Origin: RYN-230 sp963723595
GTDB lineage: Bacteria; Actinomycetota; Actinomycetes; Streptosporangiales; Streptosporangiaceae
Reading direction: 5' to 3'
Assembly (NCBI GenBank): GCA_963723595.1
Contig: CAVRRQ010000012.1
Coordinates: 12,907 to 76,906, forward strand
Length of the DNA stretch: 64,000 nt
Of this stretch, positions 43,540 through 52,226 are shown piece after piece; within the stretch, counting starts at the first letter, position 1; each line of letters starts with the position of its first letter. The notes beneath the pieces were generated by a model. It was given only the letters and a program-made list of their open reading frames with translations. It was not told the DNA's origin and made no database searches. A program made the translations under genes and the position numbers.

Positions 43540-45042
43540 TTACAGGCCGGGGTAGCCAGGGAAGGTGCAGGACGGCACGCTGCCGCTGCCGCTGACCGGG
43601 GTGACGGTCACGTCCGTGCCCGAGGCGGTGATGTTGCTGTTGTACGTGCCGATGCTGGCGTACTCGGCCGAGGTGCTGGTCGCGTCCAGGCTCACGTTCT
43701 CCAGGGTCAGGCCGAGCAGGTGAGCGGAGTTGTAGCCCTCCAGCACCGACTGGGCGCTGGACGCCGAGTTCACCGCTTTCAGCCCGTTGACCACGATGTT
43801 CTCGAAGTAGGGGGTCGTGGAACCGTTGCCGGACGAATAGAACGGGTTGAACTCCAGGGCGTGCTTGACCCTGGTCAGGCAGTTGCTGTCGTAGGTGACC
43901 TCGTTGACCGTGCCGCCCTCGCTGGATGTGGTCTTGATCCGCAGGCCGTTGTTGTCGGTGCTCACGTTCCCGGAGCTGTCCGTCCCGCTGACCGTGTTGT
44001 CCTCGACCAGGATGTTGGTCACGCCGTACTGGGTCTGGCTGCCGACCGAGATCCCGTGCGTGCCGTAGAAGTGGCTGTTCTCGATGGTCATGTTGGACGC
44101 GGCGGCGGAATTGGTCTTGATCGCGATGCCGTCATCGCCGTCCTGGATGTAGGAGTCGTTGACGGTGACGTTGGTGGCGCTGTCCGGGTCGATGCCGTCG
44201 GTGTTCCGCGCGGTGGCCGGGGTCTTGATCCGCACGCCCCAGACGGTGAGGCCGTTGCCGCCCTCGAAGTAGAGGTGGAACAGCGGCGCGTTGACCAGGT
44301 CGACGTCGTAGACGGTGAAGCTGTTCACGTCGTGTGCCTCGATCAGCCGCGGGTTGTTCTGGTCGTCGCCGTCGGACTTCGCCGTGTTGGAGAGCGTCCA
44401 CCAGCTCCCGCTGGTCCCGAGGATGTCCTGGTCACCCCGGCCGTTGATGGCGCCCTGGCCACCGCCGGATCCCTGCGTGCCCATGATCGCGGCGCTGGAC
44501 CCGGTGACGTTGATGAACGGCTTGCAGCCGTTCCCGCTCGACGCCGTGGTGCCGCAGGTCGCCTGGCCCGAGACCTGGTAATTGGCCGGGTTGCGCGAGG
44601 CGTAGAGCGTGGCGCCGTCGTCGATCAGCAGCGTGACACTGGCGGGCACGGACAGCGGGCCGGCCAGGAACGCGTTGTCGCTGCCGCTGGGGGCCAGCAC
44701 GACCGCCTTGCCCGTGCCGCTGCAGCTGTTCAGGGCGGCCTGGATCCGCGAGGTGTCCGGCGGTGACGACTCGGCGCTGCTGCTGAACTGCTCGTTGCTG
44801 GTGGCGAGCTGGGCGCTGAGCGTGGTGCAGGTGGCGGGCACGCTGGGCTGGGACACGTGGCGGCTGTCCCCGGTGGCCAGCGTCGCGCTGGCCGCGGCGG
44901 GCGAGGCGGAGCTGGCCGGGGACGCCGGGGACGCGCTGGCTGCGGGCAGGCTGGCGGCGCCCCCGATGATGAGAGCGCTCACACCTACCAGGCGCGCCAG
45001 CACGCTGGACAGCGGACGCGGGCGGTGGATGGGGAGCTTCAC
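43540..45042 (-). CDS. Secreted GH28 polygalacturonase-like enzyme
   Basis: 500 aa. Sec signal peptide (LARLVGVSALIIGGAASLPA), an Ala/Ser/Pro linker, then the right-handed beta-helix. The catalytic Asp residues are in RNTDGIDPDSATN and DGDDGIAIKTN, the His in GTHGISVGS, the substrate-binding Arg-Lys in GLRIKTTSSEGG. Thus all four GH28 motifs (NTD, DD, G-H-G, R-I-K) are intact. It hydrolyses alpha-1,4-galacturonan in pectin outside the cell. Start ATG 45042. The 277 bases upstream (45043-45319) separate it from a divergent SDR gene and contain no further gene. Confidence 0.93.
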   Translation of the reverse strand: MKLPIHRPRPLSSVLARLVGVSALIIGGAASLPAASASPASPASSASPAAASATLATGDSRHVSQPSVPATCTTLSAQLATSNEQFSSSAESSPPDTSRIQAALNSCSGTGKAVVLAPSGSDNAFLAGPLSVPASVTLLIDDGATLYASRNPANYQVSGQATCGTTASSGNGCKPFINVTGSSAAIMGTQGSGGGQGAINGRGDQDILGTSGSWWTLSNTAKSDGDDQNNPRLIEAHDVNSFTVYDVDLVNAPLFHLYFEGGNGLTVWGVRIKTPATARNTDGIDPDSATNVTVNDSYIQDGDDGIAIKTNSAAASNMTIENSHFYGTHGISVGSQTQYGVTNILVEDNTVSGTDSSGNVSTDNNGLRIKTTSSEGGTVNEVTYDSNCLTRVKHALEFNPFYSSGNGSTTPYFENIVVNGLKAVNSASSAQSVLEGYNSAHLLGLTLENVSLDATSTSAEYASIGTYNSNITASGTDVTVTPVSGSGSVPSCTFPGYPGL

Positions 45043-45319
45043 GACGTTTCCTCCTTGGCCGCAGGGCAGGAATACCGGGTACGACAGCCGTCACTCGCTG
45101 TCCGGCCAGGCCAGCCGGGAGCGCCCGCCCCGAGCGCCGCGCATCAGCCGAACCATAGAACGCCTGGCCCGCGCGGCCAAGGCGCCGGTGGCATCGCGAC
45201 CGGGCCCTCGTCATCTGGCCTGGTCACCGTGACAGCCGCCGTCTCCCGGCATGAAACCATCGTGAAAGCCCCCGAGGACGCAGCGCATACTTGAGCGCGT
45301 CCACGAAAGAGGAGTTCTC

Positions 45320-46276
45320 ATGGATCGCTGGACCGCAGACCGGATCGCCGATCAGTCCGGCCGCACGTTCATCGTGACCGGCGCCAGCAGCGGCCTCGGG
45401 TTCGAGACCAGCCGGCAGCTGGCTGGTCATGGCGGCCGGGTGGTGATGGCCTCCCGGAGCCAGCCGAACGGCCGCGACGCGGTGGCCCGGATCAGGGCCG
45501 CGCAGCCAGCGGCGGCCGTCGAATTCCGGGCGCTGGATCTCGCCGACCTGGACTCGGTGCGGGCATTCGCCGCGGCGATCCTGGGGGACGGCATCGCGGT
45601 GGACGTGCTCGTCAACAACGCCGGGGTGATGTTTCCGCCCCGCCGGCTCAGCCCGCAGGGTTTCGAGTCCCAGTTCGCGACCAACCACCTGGGCCACTTC
45701 GCGCTGACCGGGCTGCTGTTCGGGGCGATCCGAACCGGCCAGGACCCGCGCGTCGTCACCGTCAGCTCGGCCGAGCACAAGGGCGGGTCGATCCACTTCG
45801 ACGACCTGACCGGCGAGCGCTCCTATTCGCCGCGGGCCTTCTACCAGCAGTCCAAATTCGCCAACGTGCTGTTCGGCCTCGAACTGGACCGGCGGTCCCG
45901 CGCGGCAGGGGCCGGGGTCCGCTCGATCCTGGCCCACCCCGGGTATGCGGCCACCAACCTGCAGAGCAGCGGCCCCACCGGCTTGGGCAAGCAGCTGATG
46001 AAGGTCGGCAACCGGCTCATCGCCCAGAGCGCCGAGATGGGCGCCCTGGGCCAGCTTTACGCCGCCACTGACCCGGCTGCGGAAAGCGGCAAGTTCTACG
46101 GTCCCGGCGGGTTCATGGAGCTCCGCGGTTACCCGGCCGAAGTGCAGCCCGTCGCCGCCGCGAAAAACGAGGAGACCGCCCGGCGGCTCTGGGACATATC
46201 AGAGCAGCTCACCGGCGCCACCTGGGACCTGCTCCCCGTCCCGCCCGGCAGTGAGTCAGCGCGGCCTGGCCGATAA
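45320..46276 (+). CDS. Short-chain dehydrogenase/reductase (WWOX/retinol-dehydrogenase-like)
   Basis: 318 aa classical SDR. Cofactor motif FIVTGASSGLGFETSRQLA, NNAG in VDVLVNNAGVMFPP, catalytic Ser in VTVSSAEHKGG, and Tyr-x-x-x-Lys in FYQQSKFANVLFG. ATNHLGHFALTGLL and HPGYAATNLQSSGP are typical of the long-loop group near retinol dehydrogenases and protochlorophyllide-reductase relatives. NADP(H)-dependent, cytosolic; the substrate is unknown. ATG 45320 follows GAGGAG. Not obviously part of the pectin locus. Confidence 0.9.
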   Translation: MDRWTADRIADQSGRTFIVTGASSGLGFETSRQLAGHGGRVVMASRSQPNGRDAVARIRAAQPAAAVEFRALDLADLDSVRAFAAAILGDGIAVDVLVNNAGVMFPPRRLSPQGFESQFATNHLGHFALTGLLFGAIRTGQDPRVVTVSSAEHKGGSIHFDDLTGERSYSPRAFYQQSKFANVLFGLELDRRSRAAGAGVRSILAHPGYAATNLQSSGPTGLGKQLMKVGNRLIAQSAEMGALGQLYAATDPAAESGKFYGPGGFMELRGYPAEVQPVAAAKNEETARRLWDISEQLTGATWDLLPVPPGSESARPGR

Positions 46277-46411
46277 CTATCCGGCTCGCCCGCAGGGGCC
46301 CGGCCGCGACTGTGACACGGCGCCACCTGGAGCCGGTACGCGGCACGCCCATAGTCAGCGGAACCAGCGTGCCCGGCACTGCAGGCCGGCGGAGCTGATA
46401 GGGATAACGGC

Positions 46412-46576
46412 ATGCAGGCTGGCCGACTCCCCATTGACGAGCAAGTGACGCAGTTCCGGGCGGCGCTGGCCCGCAACGGCACGCTGACCGACGTGCTCGC
46501 CCGGGCGGCCGCGTTGCAGCTGCCAGGCTGGTACCTGGTCGCCACCGGGCGGTCTGCCGCCACGGCGGCAGGCTGA
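46412..46576 (+). pseudogene. N-terminal remnant of a nucleotidyltransferase-like protein
   Basis: 54 codons from ATG 46412: LPIDEQVTQFRAALARN, TLTDVLARAAALQLPGWYLV, then ATGRSAATAAG and a stop. The L-P-G-W-Y-L-V-A segment is the start of the nucleotidyltransferase family in which the Gly-rich loop and Asp residues follow after AG; here the text is lost exactly there. A frame shift or a deletion ended the gene. The convergent unknown gene stops 10 bases away. Confidence 0.5.
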
Positions 46577-46586
46577 GCGCCGGAGC

Positions 46587-47767
46587 CTACCTGCTGATGG
46601 ACCCGGCCTGGCAGAGGGCCGCGATGGCGGCCAGGTCGGTCTGGGCGGCCAGGCCGGCGTGGTAGAGGCGGAGCTCGGTGGCGCCCGGCGGCGCGGACCG
46701 CCTCGGCCTGCGCGGGCAGGGTCTCCGGGTGACCGCCCAGGCCGGCCACGGCCTGCAGGACGGCGGCGATCCGGGCGCCGGGCGGCGCGGCCGCCGCGGT
46801 GCGGGCGACCAGGCCGGGCGCGGTGGCGGGGTTCCCGCAGGCCAGCACGATGCCGTCCGCGCCGCCCGGGCCGACAGGACAGCCGGGTCGTAGCCGGGGT
46901 TGGCCCCGGCGGCGCGCGGATCGGGCGCGGAGTGGACCAGGACGGGCTGGCCGGGAGCGGCGGCGCGGACCGCGTCGAGGACCTCGGTGAGCAGCCGCCG
47001 GGAGGCGGCTGCCCGGACCTGGTCAAGCACCCCGCGCGGACATCGCCGGGCAGCGCGGGGCCGCCGTCGAGCGGCGGCGCGGACCTGGGCCGCGAGCGTG
47101 GCCGGGTCCGCGCCGGCCGCCCGGTACGCCTGCCCGCACTCCGCGCAGAAGCACAGGGACAGGAGCCACAGCCCATCGGCCCCGCGGCCAGGGCCGCCAC
47201 GTCGCCGGTCTTGTCGTGCGCGCTGCCGTGCTCGAAGCCGTACCAGCCGCACGCCTCCAGCTCGACGGCGTCCACCCCGGCCAGGGCGGCGACCTCCGCG
47301 GCCAGCGTCGCCGCGTACCGGCGGACCGCGCCGGAGCCAGCGCACAGGGCCCAGGGATACACGTCCCCGAACGCGTTGCGGACCACGCACTCCCCCGCGT
47401 CCGGCGAGCCGGGAGTTGTGCGTGACCACGACCCAGGCGGTGACGGTGATGCCCGCCGCCCGCAGCGCGGCGGCGGCCCGCTCGAACGAGCCCGGCCCTG
47501 GTCCCCGGGCGCGGTGCCCGCCGGCCTGCGGGGCGCAGCGGCAGCCCGTCGCCAGCGGGCGGGGTCCGGCCGGTAGTAGATCCCGGCGTCCCGGGTGACG
47601 ATGCGGTGCCGCGGGTGGATGCGGGGTCACCGCGCGCACCGCGTGGTACGCGGCGGCCAGCGTGACCTCGGTCAGCCCGAGCCCGGCGATGCGGTCCGCG
47701 GCGGCGGGTCGCCGTCCACGTCCCAGGGATAGAGGTACGCCCCGGTCGCGCACTGACACCCGATCAT
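46587..47767 (-). CDS. Uncharacterised protein of the uronate locus (many frame breaks)
   Basis: About 390 aa when the frames are joined. It starts ATG 47767 (MIGCQCATGAYLYPWDVDGD), likely overlapping the dehydrogenase stop. Pieces in order: DRIAGLGLTEVTLAAAYHAV, RHRIVTRDAGIYYRPDPARW, FERAAAALRAAGITVTAWVV, VTHNSRL, VRNAFGDVYPWALC, GVDAVELEACGWYGFEHGSA, HDKTGDVAALAAG, WLLSLCFCAECGQAYRAAG, RLLTEVLDAVRAAAPGQP, LVHSAPDPRAAGANPGYDPA and LRLYHAGLAAQTDLAAIAAL. Alternating helices and strands with acidic and His residues at strand ends suggest a TIM-barrel hydrolase or isomerase. CFCAEC is a possible metal site. At least five frame breaks. I do not recognise a characterised family. Confidence 0.6.
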
Positions 47768-49224
47768 CCGGGCCCGCAGCGCCGCGGGCAGCAGCTCATC
47801 CGGGAAATCCTGGTAGGTGACCGGGATCAGCCAGCGGCGGATCGCGGTCGCGCCGACCGACGTGTAGTGCGGGCTCGTGGTGGCGGGGAACGGGCCGCCG
47901 TGGTGCTGGGCCCAGGTCACGGCGACGCCGGTGGGCCAGCCGTTCCAGATCACCCGGCCCACGGTGCGGGTGAGCACGTCGGCCACCGGCGCGGCGGCGC
48001 TCAGGTCGGCGGCGGATCCCGGGTCGGCGTGGATGCTGCCGGCCAGGTTGCCGCCGAGACGGGCCAGCACCGGCAGCAGCGGCGTCCACGGACGGGTAGG
48101 TGATGACCAGCCCGGCCGGCCCGAACCGCTCCTCGGCCAGGTCCGGCAGCCCGGCCGCGAAGTCGTCCAGGCTGGTCAGGAACGCCTGCGGGGTGGCGGC
48201 CCACGGGCCCTCACCGGGCTGCCCGGTGGCCAGCGGGGTGACCGCGGGGTGGCTGGCCAGCGCCGCCGCCGCCGGCGTCGTACGACTCGTGGATCCGCTC
48301 GGACAGCATCGGGGCGCCGGTGGTGGCCTGGACCGCGCCGGCGAGGGCGGTGCGCAGGCCTTCGTCGTCGGGGATGAACAGCAGCCCCGGGTTGGTGCAG
48401 AACTGCCCGGCGCCGAGGGTGAGCGACCCGGCGTAGCCGGTGGCGGTCTCGGCGGCACGGGCCGCGGCCGCACCGGGCAGGACCACGGCCGGGTTGACCG
48501 AGCCCAGCTCGCCGTAGAAGGGGATCGGGACATCCCGCTCGGCGCAGATCTGCTGCAGCGCGAGGCCGCCCCGGGCGGACCCGGTGAACCCGGCCGCGGT
48601 GATCGCCGGATGGCGGAGCAGCCTGACCCCCGCGGGGACGCCATAGATCACCGCGAACGTTCCGTCCGGCGCCCCCGCCCCGGCCAGCGCCTCGTTCACG
48701 ATGCGGGCGGTCGCGACCGAGGTCTGCGGGTGGCCCTCGTGCGCCTTCACCACCACCGGGCAGCCGGCCGCCAGCGCGGACGCGGTGTCGCCCCCTGCGA
48801 CCGAGAACGCGAAGGGGAAGTTCGACGCCGAGAAGACCGCGACCGGGCCGACCGGCCGGACCATCCGGCGCAGCCCCGGCACGCCCTGGGCGGGCGGGCT
48901 GGTGATCACGTCCAGGTAGCCGCCGTCCTCGAGGACGTCGGCGAACATCCGCAGCTGCCCCGTGGTCCGGGCCACCTCGCCGGTCAGCCGGGTGCTGCCC
49001 AGCGCGGTCTCGGTGTCCGCCAGCGCGGCCAGCTCACCCGCCTGGGCGTCCAGCGCACCGGCCACCGCCCTCAGCGCCGCCGCCCGGCCCGCCGGGCCCA
49101 TGGCCTCCCAGCCTGCCCGGGCCGCGGCCGCCGCCTCGGCGATCGCGTCCACGGCCTGGTCGGTGGTCTCGGCAACCGGCTCCCCGGCCGGCTTGCCGGT
49201 GCGCGGGTCATATCCCTGGATCAT
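47764..49224 (-). CDS. 2-oxoglutarate semialdehyde dehydrogenase (NADP-type aldehyde dehydrogenase; frame breaks)
   Basis: About 490 aa. ATG 49224 reads MIQGYDPRTGKPAGEPVAET. Landmarks: MVRPVGPVAVFSASNFPFAF, SVAGGDTASALAAGCPVVVK, AHEGHPQTS, FTGSARGGLAL, general base in FYGELGSVNPAVVLPG, catalytic Cys in LGAGQFCTNPGLLF. Breaks near 48285 and 48085 lead to LEERFGPAGLVITY-type text, GGNLAGSIHADPGS and PVTYQDFPDELLPAALRA. The sequence style (VAVFSASNFPFAFS, GQFCTNPG) is that of the class that oxidises 2,5-dioxopentanoate to 2-oxoglutarate in oxidative pentose/uronate routes. Last step of the pathway encoded here. Confidence 0.87.
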
Positions 49225-49244
49225 GAACCATCCGTCCTCTGCGG

Positions 49245-50059
49245 TTACTTCAGGTGTTCCGCGTCGTAATCGGGGCGGGTGAACTCGCCGCCCAGATAAG
49301 CGAACACCGGATCGTCCGGATCTGGTGCCCCGTGCTCCGCGATGACCTCGCCCGCGTAGTCCTCCGCGTCGTCCCGGGGCTCGTAGCCCAGGGCCCGCGC
49401 CTCGTCCAGGCTGACCCAGCCACCGCGGGTGTTGGCCGACACGCCGATAGGCCACCCGGAACCCGGGCCGCTCCGCGGTCAGGCACGCCTCGAACAGCCG
49501 GCCGGCGTCGTCCGGGGACAGCCAGGTGGACAGCATGCGCGTGGTCGCCCGGGCGCTCGAAGCAGGACAGGATGCGCAGGCAGATCGCGTCCAGGCCGTA
49601 ACGGTCGTGGTACATCGACGCCAGCGCCTCCCCCGTCACCTTGGACACGCCGTAGTAGGTATCCGGCGCGGGGAACGCGTAGTCCGCGGACGGGGAACTC
49701 CGAGCGCGGGGTGAACCCGACGGCATGGTTGGACGAGGCGAAGATCACCCGGGGCACGCCCGCCCGGCGGGCCGCCTCGAACACGGTGTAGGTACCCTGG
49801 ATGTTGATCTCGATGATCTTGTCCCAGGGGCCCTTCGCCGGACACCCCGCCCAGGTGGATGACGGCGTCCGCCCCGGCGCAGGCCTCGGTCATCGCGGCC
49901 ATGTCGGTGACCGAGGCGACGACCACCTCTTCGTCCGGGCCCGGGCGAGGCGGGCGGGGTGATGTCCAGCAGGCGCAGGGTCCGGCCGGGCCGGGCCAGC
50001 CGCTTGCGCAGCATGGACCCGATCCGGCCGGAACCGCCGGTGATGACGATGATCGGCAC
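49245..50059 (-). CDS. NAD-dependent epimerase-type uronate dehydrogenase (several frame breaks)
   Basis: About 270 aa once joined. GTG 50059: IIVITGGSGRIGSMLRKRLA, LRLLDITPP; then VVVASVTDMAAMTEACAGAD, AVIHLGGVSGEGP; then FEAARRAGVPRVIFASSNHA with VGFTPRSEFP; then the catalytic Tyr-x-x-x-Lys in DTYYGVSKVTGEAL; then GLDAICLRILSCFERP, TWLSPDDAGRLFEACL and, at the end, VSANTRGGWVSLDEARALGY with DPVFAYLGGEF. A-S-S-N-H-A-x-G and Y-G-V-S-K-x-x-G-E are shared with uronate dehydrogenases, which oxidise galacturonate or glucuronate to the aldaric acid lactone. Breaks near 49950, 49820, 49700, 49550 and 49445. Confidence 0.82.
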
Positions 50060-50206
50060 GGCAGTCGAGCTTACGCGGCGAGCGCCCTCCTTACACGGGC
50101 GGTGCGGTAGCGGGTGATCAGATCGCGTCCCGGTCTCCTTTGACGGCCTCGCCGGCGACAACCGCGGCCGATCCGCGCTCCCCCGGCTGATCCTGCGGCT
50201 GCCGCG

Positions 50207-50290
50207 GCGACCTACCGCGCCTTCCTCCCGGACGCTCTGGCCAAAGGCCGCTACGTCGCCGCCGCGAAGGTCGTCGTCACCCTCCCGTAG
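50207..50290 (+). pseudogene. C-terminal scrap of a zinc-type alcohol dehydrogenase / quinone oxidoreductase
   Basis: An open stretch ending TAG 50288-50290 reads TYRAFLPDALAKGRYVAAAK and VVVTLP. The phrase YRAFLPDALAKGRYVAAP-like is the usual end of NADPH:quinone oxidoreductase-type MDR proteins. Nothing upstream continues it. The rest of 50060-50290 holds no gene that I can support. Confidence 0.4.
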
Positions 50291-50299
50291 CGGCCCGCC

Positions 50300-50572
50300 G
50301 GACCGCGGGGCGGGCGGGTGGCGCCAGCGGGTGAGGACCGGGCCTGCGTAGCCCCTGTTTCCCTCGCTTCGCCCGGCCGCCCAGAGTCTGGCGACACACT
50401 CGGCTGATCCGCAGGTCTCCCGGATAGCCGGGGCACCGCACGCGCACTTCCGGATCCGGGCACGGATCCAGGCGTCGTAAAGGAGTAGCTCGGTGCCCAC
50501 GGTCACCACGCGCCGGATACGGCCATCGGACATGAGCAGCCACTCGGCGGGACGCATCTCCAGATCAGGCAT
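50300..50572 (-). CDS. Small protein with a Cys cluster, end uncertain
   Basis: Starts ATG 50572 behind AGGAAG: MPDLEMRPAEWLLMSDGRIR, VVTVGTELLLYDAWIRAR, KCACGAPAIRETCGSAECVA. The four Cys (C-x-C and C-x4-C) could hold zinc. Homologous-looking sequence fades after RLWAAGRS, near 50350; the frame stays open beyond without sense, so the true stop is missing or shifted. Unknown function. It would be transcribed toward the uronate genes. Confidence 0.5.
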
Positions 50573-50640
50573 AGCTAGCTTCCTACGAGCGGGGTCAACT
50601 CTCCTAGTTTCGCTCTTCCGGGGAACGGAGTACAACCGGT

Positions 50641-50922
50641 CTACTTCAGCGGCTCGACGCTGAGCACCGCGGGGTCCCCGGCCTGCTCGGTTACCTGGAC
50701 CGCGCTGCCCACCGGGAACCTCGCGATCGCGGGGACGGCCATCGTGGTCCCGATGACCGCGCTGGGGACGCCCCGGTCCCCGCTGGTGACCCGGACCAGG
50801 ACCTTCCCGGGCTGGTTGCCGGTCACGGTTCCGGTTAACCGGCGGACAGCATTCGTGCGCGTGGCCTGCCCGGCCGGGTCAGCGTCCCGGCCGAAACTGA
50901 ACGGGCCGATGCGGAATCCCAT
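50641..50922 (-). CDS. Small beta-rich protein of unknown function
   Basis: 93 aa from ATG 50922: MGFRIGPFSFGRDADPAGQA, RRLTGTVTGNQPGKVLVRVT, PSAVIGTTMAVPAIARFPVG and AVQVTEQAGDPAVLSVEPLK. The second half has the strand pattern of a small OB-like or NfeD-like barrel (GTV...VRV...V.RFPVGSAVQVTE). The family is not certain. It stands alone, 68 bases from the Cys-cluster gene, and is separated from the pectinesterase gene by a strong hairpin. Confidence 0.6.
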   Translation of the reverse strand: MGFRIGPFSFGRDADPAGQATRTNAVRRLTGTVTGNQPGKVLVRVTSGDRGVPSAVIGTTMAVPAIARFPVGSAVQVTEQAGDPAVLSVEPLK

Positions 50923-51016
50923 TCTCAAGTCACCCCACTGCTGCGGGCCAGGCGTCGCGGACCTTGTCTTCCGGCACGTTTTAGACGGCCAGCAGCGCAA
51001 AAACGATTACCCGCAG

Positions 51017-51050
51017 GCGAAGGCTCCCGGGGGCACCCGGGAGCCTTCGC
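51017..51050. terminator. Strong 15-bp hairpin upstream of the small beta-rich gene
   Basis: GCGAAGGCTCCCGGG, loop GGCA, CCCGGGAGCCTTCGC: a perfect 15-bp stem in the 143 bases between the pectinesterase stop (51066) and the next gene start. It lies 16 bases after the pectinesterase stop and so ends the GH28-CE8 transcript. Confidence 0.8.
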
Positions 51051-51065
51051 GCGCTTCCCCACCGG

Positions 51066-52226
51066 CTACCGGAGCGGCCCGCCCGGGCTAGCCGGGCGGG
51101 GGTGCCAGTCACCCAGGTAGGCGGCCACCGTGTAGCTGGCGGCCTGGGCGGCGGTGAGCTGCGGGACGTCGGCGGCGGCCGCCGATCCCGGTCCGGTGTT
51201 CTGGTACTCGTAGAACCGGGCGTCCTGCCACGGGAACGGCGGGCTGGACCAGTTCTGCCACTGCCCGGCGTTGATGGCCGCCGGCAGGTAGGTGCCGCGG
51301 ATGGTGATCTGGCCGACCGGGGTGGTCACCCCGGTGTGCTGCCAGGGCCGGGCCAGGTAGTAGCTGCCCGCGGCCAGGTTCCCGGCGGAGTTGATGATGC
51401 GGCTGCCGGTGATCAGGTAACCGTAGGGCTGCTCCAGGCCGGTGTCCGGGGCGCTGACGGTCCCACCGGGGTGGCCGAGGATGTCGATCGTGTCCCGGTC
51501 GAACACGGCGGTGCCCGACCCGCACAGGAAGTTGACCTGGCCGCTGATGTAGTCGTCGTAGTAGAGCTGCCGGGCGGGCGGCGGTGCGGCCGAGCCCGGC
51601 GGGGACGTGGCGGGCGGCCCCCCGGGGCCGAAGCACTCCGCGGGCGTGAACGGGTCCGCGTAGGAGCTGGCGAACACGGTGTCCTGGATGCCGAGCAGCC
51701 GATCGCGGGCGAACACCACCCGGTCGGCCACGGTCTTCACCGCCACCGCCTGCGGGGAGGTGATCTGCGGGTTGGCCGCGGGATCGAAGGAGTTCTGCAC
51801 CGTGATGCCGTAGGCGGAGAACCCGTCCCCGGCGACCGACAGGGTGGCGCTGCAGTCGGTGCCGTACTGGTTCCCGTTCGGCGCGATCGTGCCGTGCGCG
51901 ATGTCGTCCACCAGGATGACGTCGGCGGGGCTCCCGGTCGCGCCGGCCAGGGTGATGCCCGGCTTGGAGGCCGGCACGTAGACCTGGCCCCAGTAGGTGC
52001 CCGGCTCGATGACGATGGTCACCGGGCCGCGGCCGGGCGGCACCGCGTCCACGGCCGCCTGGACGCTGGCGAAGTGCCCCGGCCGCCCGTCCTGCCCGAC
52101 GATCAGCACCCTGGGCCGTGAGCCCGGGCGGCCGGTGCCCGCAGCGGCCGCTCCCGGGACGATCAGGGCCGCTAACGCCACTGCGGCGAAAGCAGCCGCC
52201 ACGGCCCGGGGGGTCAGGCGCCTCAT
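51066..52226 (-). CDS. Secreted CE8 pectinesterase
   Basis: 386 aa. Sec signal peptide (AVAAAFAAVALAALIVPGAA), then the CE8 beta-helix: ASVQAAVDAVPPG, VIEPGTYWGQVYVPASKPGI, YGTDCSATLSVAGDGFSAYG. Active-site residues: Gln in SPQAVAVKT, Gln-Asp in GIQDTVFASSY, the second Asp in DDYISGQVNFLCGSG, and Arg-Trp in YYLARPWQH. It removes methyl esters from pectin so that GH28 can cut it. The start overlaps the GH28 stop (ATGA), so both are made together. A Pro-rich loop (TSPPGSAAPPPARQ) is inserted before the second Asp motif. Confidence 0.93.
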   Translation of the reverse strand: MRRLTPRAVAAAFAAVALAALIVPGAAAAGTGRPGSRPRVLIVGQDGRPGHFASVQAAVDAVPPGRGPVTIVIEPGTYWGQVYVPASKPGITLAGATGSPADVILVDDIAHGTIAPNGNQYGTDCSATLSVAGDGFSAYGITVQNSFDPAANPQITSPQAVAVKTVADRVVFARDRLLGIQDTVFASSYADPFTPAECFGPGGPPATSPPGSAAPPPARQLYYDDYISGQVNFLCGSGTAVFDRDTIDILGHPGGTVSAPDTGLEQPYGYLITGSRIINSAGNLAAGSYYLARPWQHTGVTTPVGQITIRGTYLPAAINAGQWQNWSSPPFPWQDARFYEYQNTGPGSAAAADVPQLTAAQAASYTVAAYLGDWHPRPASPGGPLR

